From Multifurca ochricompacta (Eukaryota; Basidiomycota; Agaricomycetes; Russulales; Russulaceae): a stretch of 20,358 nt of DNA. The stretch is taken from positions 1-20,358 of the forward strand of contig WTXG01000472.1 of the NCBI GenBank assembly GCA_022496185.1, given 5' to 3'. Every line of letters starts with the position of its first letter. The stretch's first letter is position 1. The notes under the pieces are model-generated. The model saw only the letters and a list, made by a program, of their open reading frames with translations, was not told where the DNA came from and ran no database searches. This document shows positions 9,209-19,214 of this stretch, piece by piece. The position numbers were made by a program, and so were the translations under genes.

Positions 9209-11974
9209 ATGTCGGACCGATCTCCGGTAGCTCTGTACCGGTACTCTGGTTCAACAAATCCTACAGCACCTCCTGAAGCACAGGAGGAATGGGCATTCAA
9301 AGATAGCGAAGTGCAAGCACAGATATCATTAACTCTCAAGGACGAACCCCTAAGTACTGTCCTGTACACAAAGACAGCCAAGGAATGCTGGGATAAGTTA
9401 TTAGTCCGCTACAAAGGCAAAGGAGAACAAAAGATAGTCTACCTTATCAACAACATCTTCCACTCCACCCTCTCAGACACAGAATCCCTGGAGCCCCAGA
9501 TAAATGCCATAGTCAGGGCTGCCCATACAATTTCCAACATTGGCTTACCACTGGATGACAAGCTCGTCACCTTCGCAATCATTTCCTCACTCCCAACCTC
9601 TCTATCCACCTTAAAAACCATCCTTTCCATGACAAATCCCTCTTCCCTCACTGTTGAACACATTAAGTCACAGATAATCCTTGACGAACAGCGCCGCGTC
9701 CAAGAATCGGGCCTTGGCACGACCGCTTACTTCATGTGCTCAGCAAAAGCAGCTAAAAAAGGAAAAGGAAAGTCAGAAGAGGACAAGCCAAAGAAACGGT
9801 GTACTCACTGTAAAAAGCGCAGGCATGTGGTGGAAGAATGTTGGAAGCTCAAGAAGGAAAATGAAGCTAAAGCTACTGACTCAGGTGCCAATGCTCAGCA
9901 ATCCTCCTCTAACACTAAGGCCGCAGCAAAAGTTGCTGTAACAGATAGCCAGCCCATCCAAAGCGAAGACCCCGTACTCCTGTTCAAAGTGCTACAAGTC
10001 CTATCAGCACGCGTCGACCTCAATCAGCAATGGATAATCGATTCAGGGGCATCACGTACCATGTGTTCCCACAGGAATTGGTTTTTCCAGTTTAAATCAC
10101 TTTCAATCCCAGTCAAGATTGTCCTAGGCGATAACAGCTCAATTCTTGGCACCGGCGTCAGTAGTATCCACGTCCGAATGAGGGCAAACAACAAGTGGAC
10201 TAACACAGTTCTCCAAGACATCTTGTACGTTCCTGAATTGCATGGAAATCTACTGTCTGTTGCCCAACTCGCAAGCCGCAGAGCCGATGTCTGCTTTGCT
10301 AAGAACACCTGCCAAATCTATAGTCAGACTGGGGTACTTACCTGTGAGGGACGCCTCGAAGGAAACCTCTACATCATGGACACACGTACTGTTGCACCAG
10401 AGACAGTGCACATCGCCAGGGTGGATGCTTTCCTGGCTGAAGGAGACGAAATTAGCCCTAAAGACGAAACTGCTTTAATCGCACTAACCACAGTTGCAAA
10501 GGCAGACCTACATACCTGGCATTGAAGACTTGGGCATCTCAATGCTGACGCTGTTCTCTGCATGGTTTGAAAGGGAATGGTCAAGGGAATGGACATTACC
10601 TCAGAGTCAAGTCCACCTGGCCCCTGTGAGTCATGCCTTAAGGGAAAGCAAACACGCGCTGAAATCCAGAAGTCCATGGAAACCAGAGCCACTGTAGTCT
10701 TAGGCCGAGTCTTCTCTGATGTGTGCGGAAAGCTACCACGGCAATCCCACCAAGGGTATGAATACTTTGTGACCTGGGTGGATGACAAGTTGCGGAAAGT
10801 CTTCGTAACTGGCATGCGCGAAAAATCTGAGGTCATGCGACACTTAAAAACCTTTGTTGCGCACATGGAAGTCAAAACCGGAGGGAGAATCAAAGCCCTG
10901 CATACAGATGGAGGGGGCAAGTACACTGCTACCACAGTCCAGAAGTTCCTGCAAGATAAAGGCATCAGACATGAGATGATGACACCTGACACTCCTCAGC
11001 ACAATGGTGTTGCTGAACAGATGAATCGAACACTCCTCGACAGGGTCCGAACGATGTTACTTGATGCTGATCTGCCTGAAACCTACTGGTACGACGTGCT
11101 AGAATATGCTGCTTACCTGCACAACGTCACCCCCACTCGCACCCTAGACGACACCACCCCAGAAGAAGCTTGGAGTGGCAACAAACCAGACATCTCTCGC
11201 CTGCGGATTTTTGGATGCCGAGCATTCATGTATATTCCTGAGAGGTATCACACCAAGCTGGGTGCACGATCCCTCCAATGCACTTTCCTCGGCTATGCGC
11301 GGCAGCACAAGGCATTTAGATTGGTACATTGCTCTACAGGCCGATTTTTTGAGTCCTGCGACATCATATTCGATGAAGGGGGGCCGGGAAGTCGTCATGA
11401 ACGAGTAATCATCGAAATTGACAACGCCAAACATGCAGAGCCAAGGGAGGAAGGCGAAAACAGTAACATTCAGCCGCATACAATAACTATGCCAACAAAA
11501 ACTACTAGCCAACATCAGCCAAGTAGCAATAGCGAAGTCAAGAGTGCACTCACCGAACCCTCAGCACCAGAACCAATGCCCATCTCCACCATTACCACCC
11601 GACCCAAACGATCCACACGTCCTCCTGTCCGCAATGATGACCCTTGCTATTCCATCAGTTCTTACGCAACTAGACGGGACCCTGCAGAACAAGTCAATAT
11701 TGCAACATCTGACCTAGCAAGTGACCCACGCACCTACAAAGAAGCCATGGCGCGACCCAATGCCGGCAAGTGGGATGCAGCCTGCCAGGAAGAAATGCGA
11801 TCATTTGAAAGCATGGGGGTCTACAAGGTTGTCACGTGCCCAAATGGACGTAAAGTTGTCGGCAGTAAATGGGTGTTCCATACGAAGCGTGGACCCACAG
11901 GGGAAGTCTTGAGGCACAAAGCTCGCATTGTGGCACAGGGTTTTGTCAAACAATCATGCTGCTGGTTATACTGA
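9209..11974 (+). pseudogene. C2: Ty1/Copia gag-pol, truncated in reverse transcriptase
   Basis: One frame holds gag (TNPTAPPEAQEEW, SEVQAQISL), a CCHC knuckle CTHCKKRRHVVEEC, protease WIIDSGASRTMC, the integrase zinc domain (LHTWH, RLGHLN, CESCLKGK), the DDE core (D in VFSDVCG, D in HTDGGGKY, E in GVAEQMNR) and the start of RT (VVGSKWVFHTKRGPTG, HKARIVAQGFVK). RT homology stops near 11950; the rest of RT and RNase H are absent. The frame could open at 9161, but the Met at 9209 or later is more likely; the usual N-terminal part of gag looks shortened by the C1 boundary. Two in-frame TGA codons (10523-10525, 10568-10570) interrupt the integrase zinc domain; the first stands where Copia elements usually have the second Arg of WHRRLGH. 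It is unrelated in sequence to C1. Confidence 0.85.
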
Positions 11975-12338
11975 CTGTGGTTAGTAGCGTGTAAGCCTAG
12001 AAAAGACAAGTAACTTCAGATGTTAGAAGAACTCTGTATTACTACACTACTGACCTAGAAAAGACAAGTACTATAAGAAGCGTTAGTCTAAAGGAAGTAG
12101 AGAGTAAACTAGAAGGAACTTACACTTCAGATGTTAGAAGAACTCTGAAGTGTAAAGGACAAAACAGACACCCTTATATACCCATGAGGGCCAGGGGAAA
12201 TGGTCTGTGCGCACTGGGAATAAGTCCACAAGTGCTGGACAACAAAAGAAGAGGGATAAAGGCCATTGGCCAAAGAGATATCACATGCTTACTGTGCATT
12301 ACTAAGTCCATCACTAATCAGCTGAGTAAGGAGAGAAA
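11975..12338. other. Non-coding, LTR-like DNA with direct repeats; target of G2
   Basis: No coding sequence is supported. Two direct repeat pairs occur: 17 bp at 11996-12012 and 12054-12070 (CCTAGAAAAGACAAGTA), and 24 bp at 12013-12036 and 12124-12147. A 9-bp-stem hairpin ACACTTCAG/CTGAAGTGT spans 12122-12153 and a TATA-like TTATATACCC lies at 12174-12183. Repeats upstream of a TATA box suggest a U3 region of some LTR. G2 interrupts it; it continues at 19818. Confidence 0.45.
12334..12338. repeat. G2 target site duplication, left copy (AGAAA)
   Basis: AGAAA directly precedes the 5' LTR and is repeated at 19818-19822 directly after the 3' LTR. A 5-bp duplication is normal for Ty3/Gypsy integration. 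Confidence 0.93.
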
Positions 12339-12660
12339 TGTTACGAACCCCGTCCCTCCCTGTCTTCTTCTTTTTACCCAACGACGACCCCTCCTTGCCA
12401 CCTACTCTCCACTACCAGATCATGTCTCCATTGTGGGATCCTTCACGTGCCCTGCGTCCTTCCCCGTGACCGCCTTTGCCGTTGTTTATATCACTGTACT
12501 TATGTTTGGCCGGTTATCTGCTTATCTCTTATCCCTTATCTCTAAGACCGGACACTTACTTAATTCCCTATCAGAAGCATGGCTTTACGCCCTCTGCTTT
12601 CGTATATTCGGGCCCACATGACTCCGAGCTATCTTATCTTTAGATGCCCACTCGATTACG

Positions 12661-12668
12661 TATATAAG
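12661..12668 (+). promoter_or_regulatory. TATA box of the G2 5' LTR
   Basis: TATATAAG, conserved in all four LTR copies and 34 bp upstream of the predicted transcript start AGACTCGACTT. Confidence 0.7.
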
Positions 12669-12694
12669 TCCGCTGTAGCTACACTGTAGACCTC

Positions 12695-12705
12695 AGACTC
12701 GACTT
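12695..12705 (+). other. Predicted RNA 5' end / self-primer 11-mer in the G2 5' LTR
   Basis: AGACTCGACTT is the exact reverse complement of 12930-12940. The 11-mer is unchanged in the other LTRs (86-96, 3346-3356, 19585-19595). In Tf1 the first 11 nt of the transcript fold back onto the primer site and are cleaved off to prime minus-strand DNA; the length and position here agree. Confidence 0.75.
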
Positions 12706-12929
12706 ATTGAATACATCGGTGTTTGTCTTCGGGACTTCCCCTTGGAACCTCTGACTCGATCGTCTCAGTGCTTTTGGCACCTTCCGCTTAACATCGTCAC
12801 TCGGGAACAGCCCCGTTGACTTTGACTCATCCATTCTAACTCCAAGAGGCCTTATTGACCTCTTATCTGAACCCACGTACAAAGCTGTCGCACAAGTCGT
12901 GCAGAATGTCTCACACTGGATGTAACATC

Positions 12930-12940
12930 AAGTCGAGTCT
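12930..12940 (+). other. G2 primer binding site for self-priming
   Basis: AAGTCGAGTCT starts two bases after the LTR end. It does not begin with TGG as a tRNA 3'-end site would. It pairs over 11 of 11 bases with the predicted RNA 5' end at 12695-12705, and the match stops exactly at both ends. Confidence 0.78.
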
Positions 12941-12946
12941 CTCACA

Positions 12947-14458
12947 GTGGCTTCCAGCCGCAGTCAGACCCTCTTCTGCGAAGAACTCATTGAGCGCAGA
13001 GATGAGAATAATCTTTCACAGCAAGTACTTGGCTCTGCCGCCTGGAAAGACTTTGAAACCGAGTTTGGATACTACATCTATCACGACGGACGATACCAAC
13101 CGGTAGAATACGACGAAGAGAAAAGAGTTTGGTATTGTATCCGATACTCAGACAGTCGAAACTCTTGGGTTACAACCAGACCTGCCCCACCCGAATTTGG
13201 ACTAGGCCCGTGGAGAGAAAACCCTCCGGCCATTGTCACGGACTCCGAACCAGAGGAGTACGTAGAAGAACATAGCGAAGAAGCACTGGTATTAGCGTCG
13301 TCTACAGCCCCAGTTGCACCCGAAGTTGTCACGTTCAGAGCCCCTGCTTTGACAACTCCCCAGATCTCTACACAATCCACCAACACCGTCACCCCGTTTC
13401 ACCAGAACATGTCCACCATTGCCACCCAGCTTCCAGACCCCGCCCCACCAGCCCCAGTGGCGGCACCACCAAACATCCCTCCCCCATCCGGACGATTGTC
13501 AGGAGTGCTTCCCCAGACATTCACCAGGGATCACTCACAAAGCAAAAAATTCATGTTGGAGTTCACTACCTTTAAAAACTTCAACCATGACGTCCCACAG
13601 ATTGTCAACCCGTTTCAACGAGCCAATCTGTTCCTTTCCCTGATCCGGGGGGATGCGGTTGATGACTGGACCATGGAACAGCTGGAGTGGCTGAACAAGC
13701 AAGTCGAAAGTGGGCGTCGTACCACTAGTGAAGGTCTTTGGGAGACCATTGCTGAGCGGTTTAAAGACGCCTTTACGGATGGGCAGGCCAAGCAGAAGGC
13801 AGCCCGAGAATTAAAGTCCCTCAGAATGGAGAAGGGAGAGCTTGATGCATACGTCGCCAAGTTCAGAAGCCTAGCCAACAGGGCTGGCTATGACACTGAC
13901 GAAGAGGCAACGCTAGACCTCTTCTCGCAAGGTTTACCCAACCCCCTAGTCAAAAATATTATCCAATTCCATCACCCTCATGACTGGGACACTTGGGTTG
14001 ATGCCGCTCGAAGGCAGCAGCAGGACTACCTTGACTTCCAGACAAGATTCGGAGTCAACACCAAAAAGGGAAAAACCAGAGACCAGTGGAAGGCAGCGTT
14101 TGGAGTCAAACCCACGCCGCATGGACAGAGGGATCCAAACGCCATGGATACCTCTGCTGATCGGGCCCGAGCTCGGGCAACGCTTACGGAAGATGAACGG
14201 CAAACGCTGATGAAAGAAGGACGTTGCTTCCGTTGCAGGGCATTGGGGCACATGTCCCGGGACTGCCCCAAGAAGGGGGCACGAGCAGCTACTGCCACGG
14301 TGATGACAGAACATCCTGTCCAGAATAACCCCCCCGCCGTGGATAAACGGTTGAAAGAAGAGAAGGCTCAGGATATATGGGCCAACATGATGAAGGAAAG
14401 TGAGGAAGTGCGCACCATACTAGTAGAAAAGGCGTTTGCAAAGAAGGATTTTTGTTAG
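12947..14458 (+). CDS. G2 gag (capsid and nucleocapsid)
   Basis: About 503 residues. The N-terminal 100 residues are acidic and aromatic (FGYYIYHDGRYQPVEYDE), followed by a Pro/Ala/Thr-rich linker. The retrotransposon gag fold lies at about 190-370 (ANLFLSLIRGDAVDDW, ELDAYVAKFRSLANRAGYD, HDWDTWVDAARRQQQDY), then a basic stretch and one CCHC knuckle CFRCRALGHMSRDC near 14225-14266. It packages the RNA in virus-like particles. The apparent start is GTG (12947); no in-frame ATG occurs upstream within the open frame and the first one downstream is at 13409, so the start codon may have mutated from ATG GCT. The frame ends at TAG 14456-14458 and pol continues in the -1 frame across a T5 run at 14449-14453. 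This may be real frameshifting or a lost T; GGATTTTTG is not a canonical slippery heptamer. Confidence 0.85.
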   Translation: MASSRSQTLFCEELIERRDENNLSQQVLGSAAWKDFETEFGYYIYHDGRYQPVEYDEEKRVWYCIRYSDSRNSWVTTRPAPPEFGLGPWRENPPAIVTDSEPEEYVEEHSEEALVLASSTAPVAPEVVTFRAPALTTPQISTQSTNTVTPFHQNMSTIATQLPDPAPPAPVAAPPNIPPPSGRLSGVLPQTFTRDHSQSKKFMLEFTTFKNFNHDVPQIVNPFQRANLFLSLIRGDAVDDWTMEQLEWLNKQVESGRRTTSEGLWETIAERFKDAFTDGQAKQKAARELKSLRMEKGELDAYVAKFRSLANRAGYDTDEEATLDLFSQGLPNPLVKNIIQFHHPHDWDTWVDAARRQQQDYLDFQTRFGVNTKKGKTRDQWKAAFGVKPTPHGQRDPNAMDTSADRARARATLTEDERQTLMKEGRCFRCRALGHMSRDCPKKGARAATATVMTEHPVQNNPPAVDKRLKEEKAQDIWANMMKESEEVRTILVEKAFAKKDFC

Positions 14459-17400
14459 GCTCAAACCCATCGGCCTGGGCACGAGCACTCCATGTTACCT
14501 CTGTGTATGCTAGTCGATTCAAATCATTGAAAATACCAGTCCATTTTGAAACTACACAGAGGACGGCCGATCGAAATATTTTAGTGGACTCTGGAGCCAC
14601 CGACAATTTTATTCACCCACGATTCGTCAAAACCATGGGTTTGGGAAAGCTGGCACTTCCCCAGGAAAGGAACATCTGGAATATCGACGGAACAGCCAAT
14701 CGCGCTGGAAAGATCACTCACTACACCGATCTCAGAGTCCAGGTTGGAGAGGCTACAAAGAACATTCGTTTCCTAATTACGGACCTAGGAGACGAAGACC
14801 TCATCCTAGGGTACCCGTGGCTTGCCGCATTTGAACCCAAGATCAACTGGACCGATGCGACGATGGATAAGGAGTCATACCCCACTATCATCACGTCGAT
14901 AGGATATGACTATGCAATCCGGCATCCGGTAGTAGGGGCCGCACGAACAGAAGAGGACCCCGGCTATTGCTACGTCACCAAAGCATCAGAACTGGCCCAG
15001 AAGGCGGTACAGGGACAGAAAGAAAAGACCTACCGTGAGATAGTGCCGGATGTTTACCAGCGGCATTGGAAGGTGTTCTCCGAGGAAGAGTCACATCGCT
15101 TTCCTCCAGCACGGCCATGGGATCATGCCATTGACTTTCTCCCTGACACACTGGCTGCCATAGACTGTAAAATCTACCCTCTGTCCCAGTCCGAACAAGC
15201 CGCACTTACGGAATTCCTGGAGGAACACCTAGCCAAAGGATACATTCGCCCATCCAAGTCGCAGTATGCCTCGCCCTTCTTCTTCATCAAAAAGAAGGAT
15301 GGCAAGCTGCGACCTGTCCAGGACTACCGCAAGATCAATGTGTACACTGTGAAGAATGCCTACCCTCTACCACTGATTTCTGAACTCATCGACACCATGA
15401 GGGACAAATCCCTCTTCTCGAAAATGGACGTACGATGGGGCTACAACAATATTAGGATCAGAGAGGGCGACCAATGTAAAGCGGCGTTCAAGACAAATCA
15501 AGGGTTGTTCGAGCCAAATGTCATGTTCTTCGGCCTTACGAATTCACCGGCAACGTTTCAGTCCATGATGAACCACATATTCCGCGATCTCATTCTTACT
15601 GGCGAAGTAGTAGTTTATATGGACAACATACTGGTTGCCACCAAGAATGACCTAGCCCACCATCGGAAACGAGTACATCAGGTGTTGGATATCCTGCAAG
15701 AACACGACTTATACCTCAAACCTGCCAAGTGTTCATTCGAACAATCGAGTGTAGAGTATCTAGGAGTTATCCTGGAGGGAGGACAAGTATGGATGGACCC
15801 CGTAAAGGTACAAGGAATTCGGGAATGGCCAGTGCTGCATGTGTCAAGGACGTGCAGTCATTTATTGGTTTCTGTAACTTCTATTGACGCTTCGTCCGAG
15901 GATTCTCAGGGATCGCCCAACCATTAAATGGATTGCTGAAGAAAGACGTCCCTTGGCATTGGACAGAGGAACATCAAATGGCCTTCGAACGGATCCATGA
16001 TATCATCGGCACGGAACCAGTTCTCTTACAACCAGATCTGCAGAAACCTTTTGAACTTGAAGTTGACGCCTCTCACTTCGCAAATGGTGCCATATTAAAC
16101 CAACGAGACGCGATGGGACTTCTCCACCCGGTAGCCTTTTACTCGGAGATGTTCTCATCTGCGGAACGAAATTATGACATTTGGGATAGAGAGTTGCTGG
16201 CCATAGTAAAAGCGTTACGACACTGGCGACCATACCTAGCAGGAACCCCTCACAAGACCATCATTCACACCGATCACTCCAATCTATTATATTGGAAGGA
16301 ACCCATAAAATAAGCCGGCGAGTCGCTCGTGAAGTCTTGGAGCTCGAGGAGTACAACTTCGAGTTGAAGCACATTGCTGGAAGTCGTAACGCCCGTGCGG
16401 ATGCCCTATCACGACGACCTGATTTAAATACCGGTGCAGAAGACAACAATGATGTAACAGTACTCCCGGAAGAGGTTTTTACAAGGACGGCCATTGTCAG
16501 TCTTCATGACATGGATCTGTGGGCCCAAGTATCGCAAAATATGAATCAACAGTTGTGCGAAACATGGGCAGAGGCACATAATCTAAAGAAAATTGACGGC
16601 CTTTGGTGGAAGGATGGGGATCGACTTGTTGTCACCGGTGGCGACAACATTAAGAGGGGGGTGATCCATTTTCACCACGATCTTCCCTCTTCCGGACACC
16701 CCGGCATCGCCAACACCTACGCCCTCGCCAAACGAGACTACTGGTGGCCGAACATGAAAAAGGATGTGGAAGAATATGTGAAAGGATGTGCGGATTGCCA
16801 GGCCAACAAAGTAAATACACACCCACACCCGCCGGCATTACTCCCAATCACACCAACGACTTCACAACCATTCCAGACCATAGCCATGGATTTCATTGTC
16901 AAACTCCCCACCTCTAGAGGTTTCGATTCAATCCTGACCATCACTGACCACGATTGTTCAAAAGCCGCGCTGTTCATACCCTGCAATGAGTCCATTACAG
17001 CAGAAGGAGTGGCCAAGCTGTATCTAGATCATGTCTACAGACACTACAGTCTCCCTGAAAAATCATCTCAGACCGAGACCCACGCTTCACGTCCGCGTTT
17101 GCCAGGGCACTCTGCAGGACACTGAACATCGCACAAAATATCTCCACGGCATATCACCCACAGACGGATGGACAGTCAGAAAGAACAAATCAATGGCTGG
17201 AACAGTATCTTCGATTTTGGTGCAACGGACGACAGGACAACTGGGCGGACTGGCTCGCGACAGCAGAATTTGCACACAACTCCTGGCCCAATGGTACCAC
17301 GAAACACTCCCCATTCTCACTTATCATGGGATGGACGCCTCGAGCCACATGGACCGGAAAGCCGACGAACGTCCCTTCAGCCACACAGCGTATCAACCAA

Positions 17401-17928
17401 TGGGAGGAGATTCGGAAATCGGCCAATGAGAACCTGTTGAAGGCGCAAAAGGCCCTAGCCGAGAAGCCTACAAGGTTTATGCCTTATCGGACCAATGACA
17501 TGGTATGGTTGGAAGGGAAGAATATTCACACGTCACACCCGACAGCCAAGTTAGCGCCCCGACGTCACGGACCTTTCAAGATAACAAGGAAGCTGTCAGA
17601 CGTGTCATACGAACTTGAACTTCCCCCTACCTGGCGCATTCATCCAGTCTTCCATGCCAAACTGCTCACACCATATAAGGAAACGACCCTGCATGGAGAG
17701 AACTTCTCGAGACCCCCACCTGACCTTATCAATGGGGAAGAAGAGTGGGAAGTGGAACGTGTTCTAGATTCGAAGCGACAAGGCTGAGGGCGCAAATTGT
17801 ACTACCTAATCAAGTGGAAGGGATTCCCAGCCTCTGACAACTCATGGGAACCAGCTGGAGATATCTCTGCCCCGACCCTTATCGCGGAGTTTCACACCCG
17901 ACACCCAGAGGCGCCCAAGAACAGTTAA
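14452..17928 (+). pseudogene. G2 pol: protease, RT, RNase H, integrase, chromodomain (multiply broken)
   Basis: Protease: NILVDSGATDNFI (Asp 46) and LILGYPWL. RT: GYIRPSKSQYASPFFFIKKK, LFSKMDVRWGYNNI and box YMDN at 15616-15627 (usually YMDD). RNase H: EVDASHFA, DRELLAIV, IHTDHSNL (about 16050-16290). Integrase: H2C2 zinc at about 16668-16810, D in AMDFIVKLP, D in IISDRD, E in DGQSERTNQ. Chromodomain: EWEVERVL and YLIKWKGFPASDNSWEP (17740-17860). The natural TAA is at 17926-17928. Breaks: one-base loss at about 15835 (CC to C), TGA at 15885-15887 inside NFY-RFVRGFSG, one C lost in 16302-16304, one A lost in 17058-17062, and TGA at 17785-17787 where G1 keeps CGA. The homology runs without gaps across every break, so these are point lesions in a once-intact polyprotein. 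Confidence 0.93.
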
Positions 17929-17964
17929 AAGAACGGCCCCGGACTCTCTCAAATCCCCCAGTAT

Positions 17965-19197
17965 ATGCTACCCCAGCAAACTACTACCACAGAACAATCC
18001 ATTATGTCTTTCATCGCTGCCAATGCCGCCGTCGACGCCTTCACCGCCACCAACGTAGTTGTCGAGAATTTCCCCTCTGCCCATCCTTCCACACACCCCT
18101 CCTCCCCTATCGACTATGAAACCACAGAAGCCCGCGTCAAAAACCAGTCCCCGAACCCAAACGACGATTTCACCCATTGCGAAGACCCCCACCCCAACGA
18201 CCTGCTCAACGGAGAAATCGACGACGAAGCCCCCGAGTTCCCGTTCATCCCCAACAACCCCAACTCATCGATGTACTTCCCCCTCAAAATTACAATGGCC
18301 GATGGATCCACAGCGATCACCAAGTACATCTACTACACCAATGGTGGGATGGATGTGGCGGGGTGTATGAAGAAGGACGGGCTGGTCTATGGAGCCCCCG
18401 TCTACCTGGAGGAAAGGTATACGGGTCGACTCCATCACACGCTGACCGATGAGCAACTAGGTCATCTTGCCGCGGAGGACTGTCGCGCCTTCGCGATCGA
18501 CGAGGTGCTGAACGACATGAGGCTGCCGCGTTTGAAGGCAGAGGTTATGAGGCTGAGGAAGAGTATTACTTTGAGGAGGACACTAAACCAACAGTATAAG
18601 GAGCACGCGAAGATGATGGCGAGGCTGACGAATGGGATGTTCCAGTTGGAACAGGAGATTGTTGAAATTAGGAAGAGGTTGGAGGCGGGAGACGCGTATC
18701 AGACAATCGCTGAAAGGTACGCCGACACCTATGCACGACCTCTCCCTCCTCGGACACTGGGGGCTGCCCCAACGCTGCTGCCAAGTCGGCTCGAGATGCC
18801 ACAATTGCATGAAAATCCACGCGGGGAAACCTGCTGGTGATGTGACAGCAAGTATCACATCAGCTGGAACTGCCCTCTCAATCGCAAGTGGTGTCGACAC
18901 TGCCGGAGCAATCTTCACTGGAGCTGGCACTGCATCTTCCGACGCGTAGGGGTGGCCCTGACGATCAACAACCCGTCGGGCTGGTGCGGCAAGTGCCTTC
19001 GTCACAACGCCGGGCATAAGGAGATCGATTGCCCCGTCTACGACTTGTGCCGTACATGTGGTCAGCGCGGCCCGTATGGCTTTCTTCGCACTCATGCATG
19101 CCCGCAGGAGATGGAGACATATCAGATGGACGATCGTAATGTAGCTGACGACTACTTGGAGCTGGTGCAGGATGATGACGGTACGAGTTGTTTCTAG
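17965..19197 (+). pseudogene. G2 ORF3: coiled-coil protein with four Cys/His zinc clusters, one internal TGA
   Basis: Not a family I recognise. It is 410 residues if read through one TGA at 18838-18840 (codon 292). Residues 1-100 are low-complexity and acidic, then comes a conserved middle (YTNGGMDVAGCMKKDG, GAPVYLEERYTGRLHH), a coiled coil at about 190-262 (LKAEVMRLRK, MFQLEQEIVEIRKRLEAG), a Pro-rich linker, and the zinc region. C290-C303 and C310-C323 are perfect C-x2-C-x4-H-x4-C knuckles like gag nucleocapsid, C341-C356 is C-x2-C-x6-H-x4-C, and C362-C379 is C-x2-C-x11-H-x-C. The acidic tail ends DDDGTSCF. Every zinc ligand is kept in G1. It is in pol's frame, 12 codons after the pol TAA. 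RNA or DNA binding is inferred from the knuckles; the role is unknown. Confidence 0.8.
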
Positions 19198-19214
19198 CCG
19201 GGTCTGCTAGAACC

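Larger units (their letters stand above)
12339..12927 (+). repeat. G2 5' LTR (589 bp)
   Basis: Matches 19229-19817 at all but 11 positions. The TATA box is at 12661-12668, the predicted RNA 5' end at 12695, and the terminus GTAACA at 12922-12927. Eight of the eleven differences are TG here against CG in the 3' copy: 12423, 12432, 12580, 12595, 12645, 12907, 12917 and 12921. Confidence 0.95.

Noticed and set aside
12930..12950. tRNA 3'-end primer site for G2
   Set aside because: The bases after the LTR do not start with TGG; the exact 11-nt match to the LTR RNA start explains the site better. A TGG at 12948-12950 lies too far from the LTR.
18632..18949. Open frame overlapping ORF3 in another frame, rich in Ala/Gly/Ser
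   Set aside because: The ORF3 frame keeps Cys/His ligands in both copies across the TGA; this frame is a shadow.
17965..19197. ORF3 as an env-like gene
   Set aside because: No signal peptide, hydrophobic membrane segment or furin-like site is visible; Cys/His clusters and a coiled coil argue for a nucleic-acid-binding protein.
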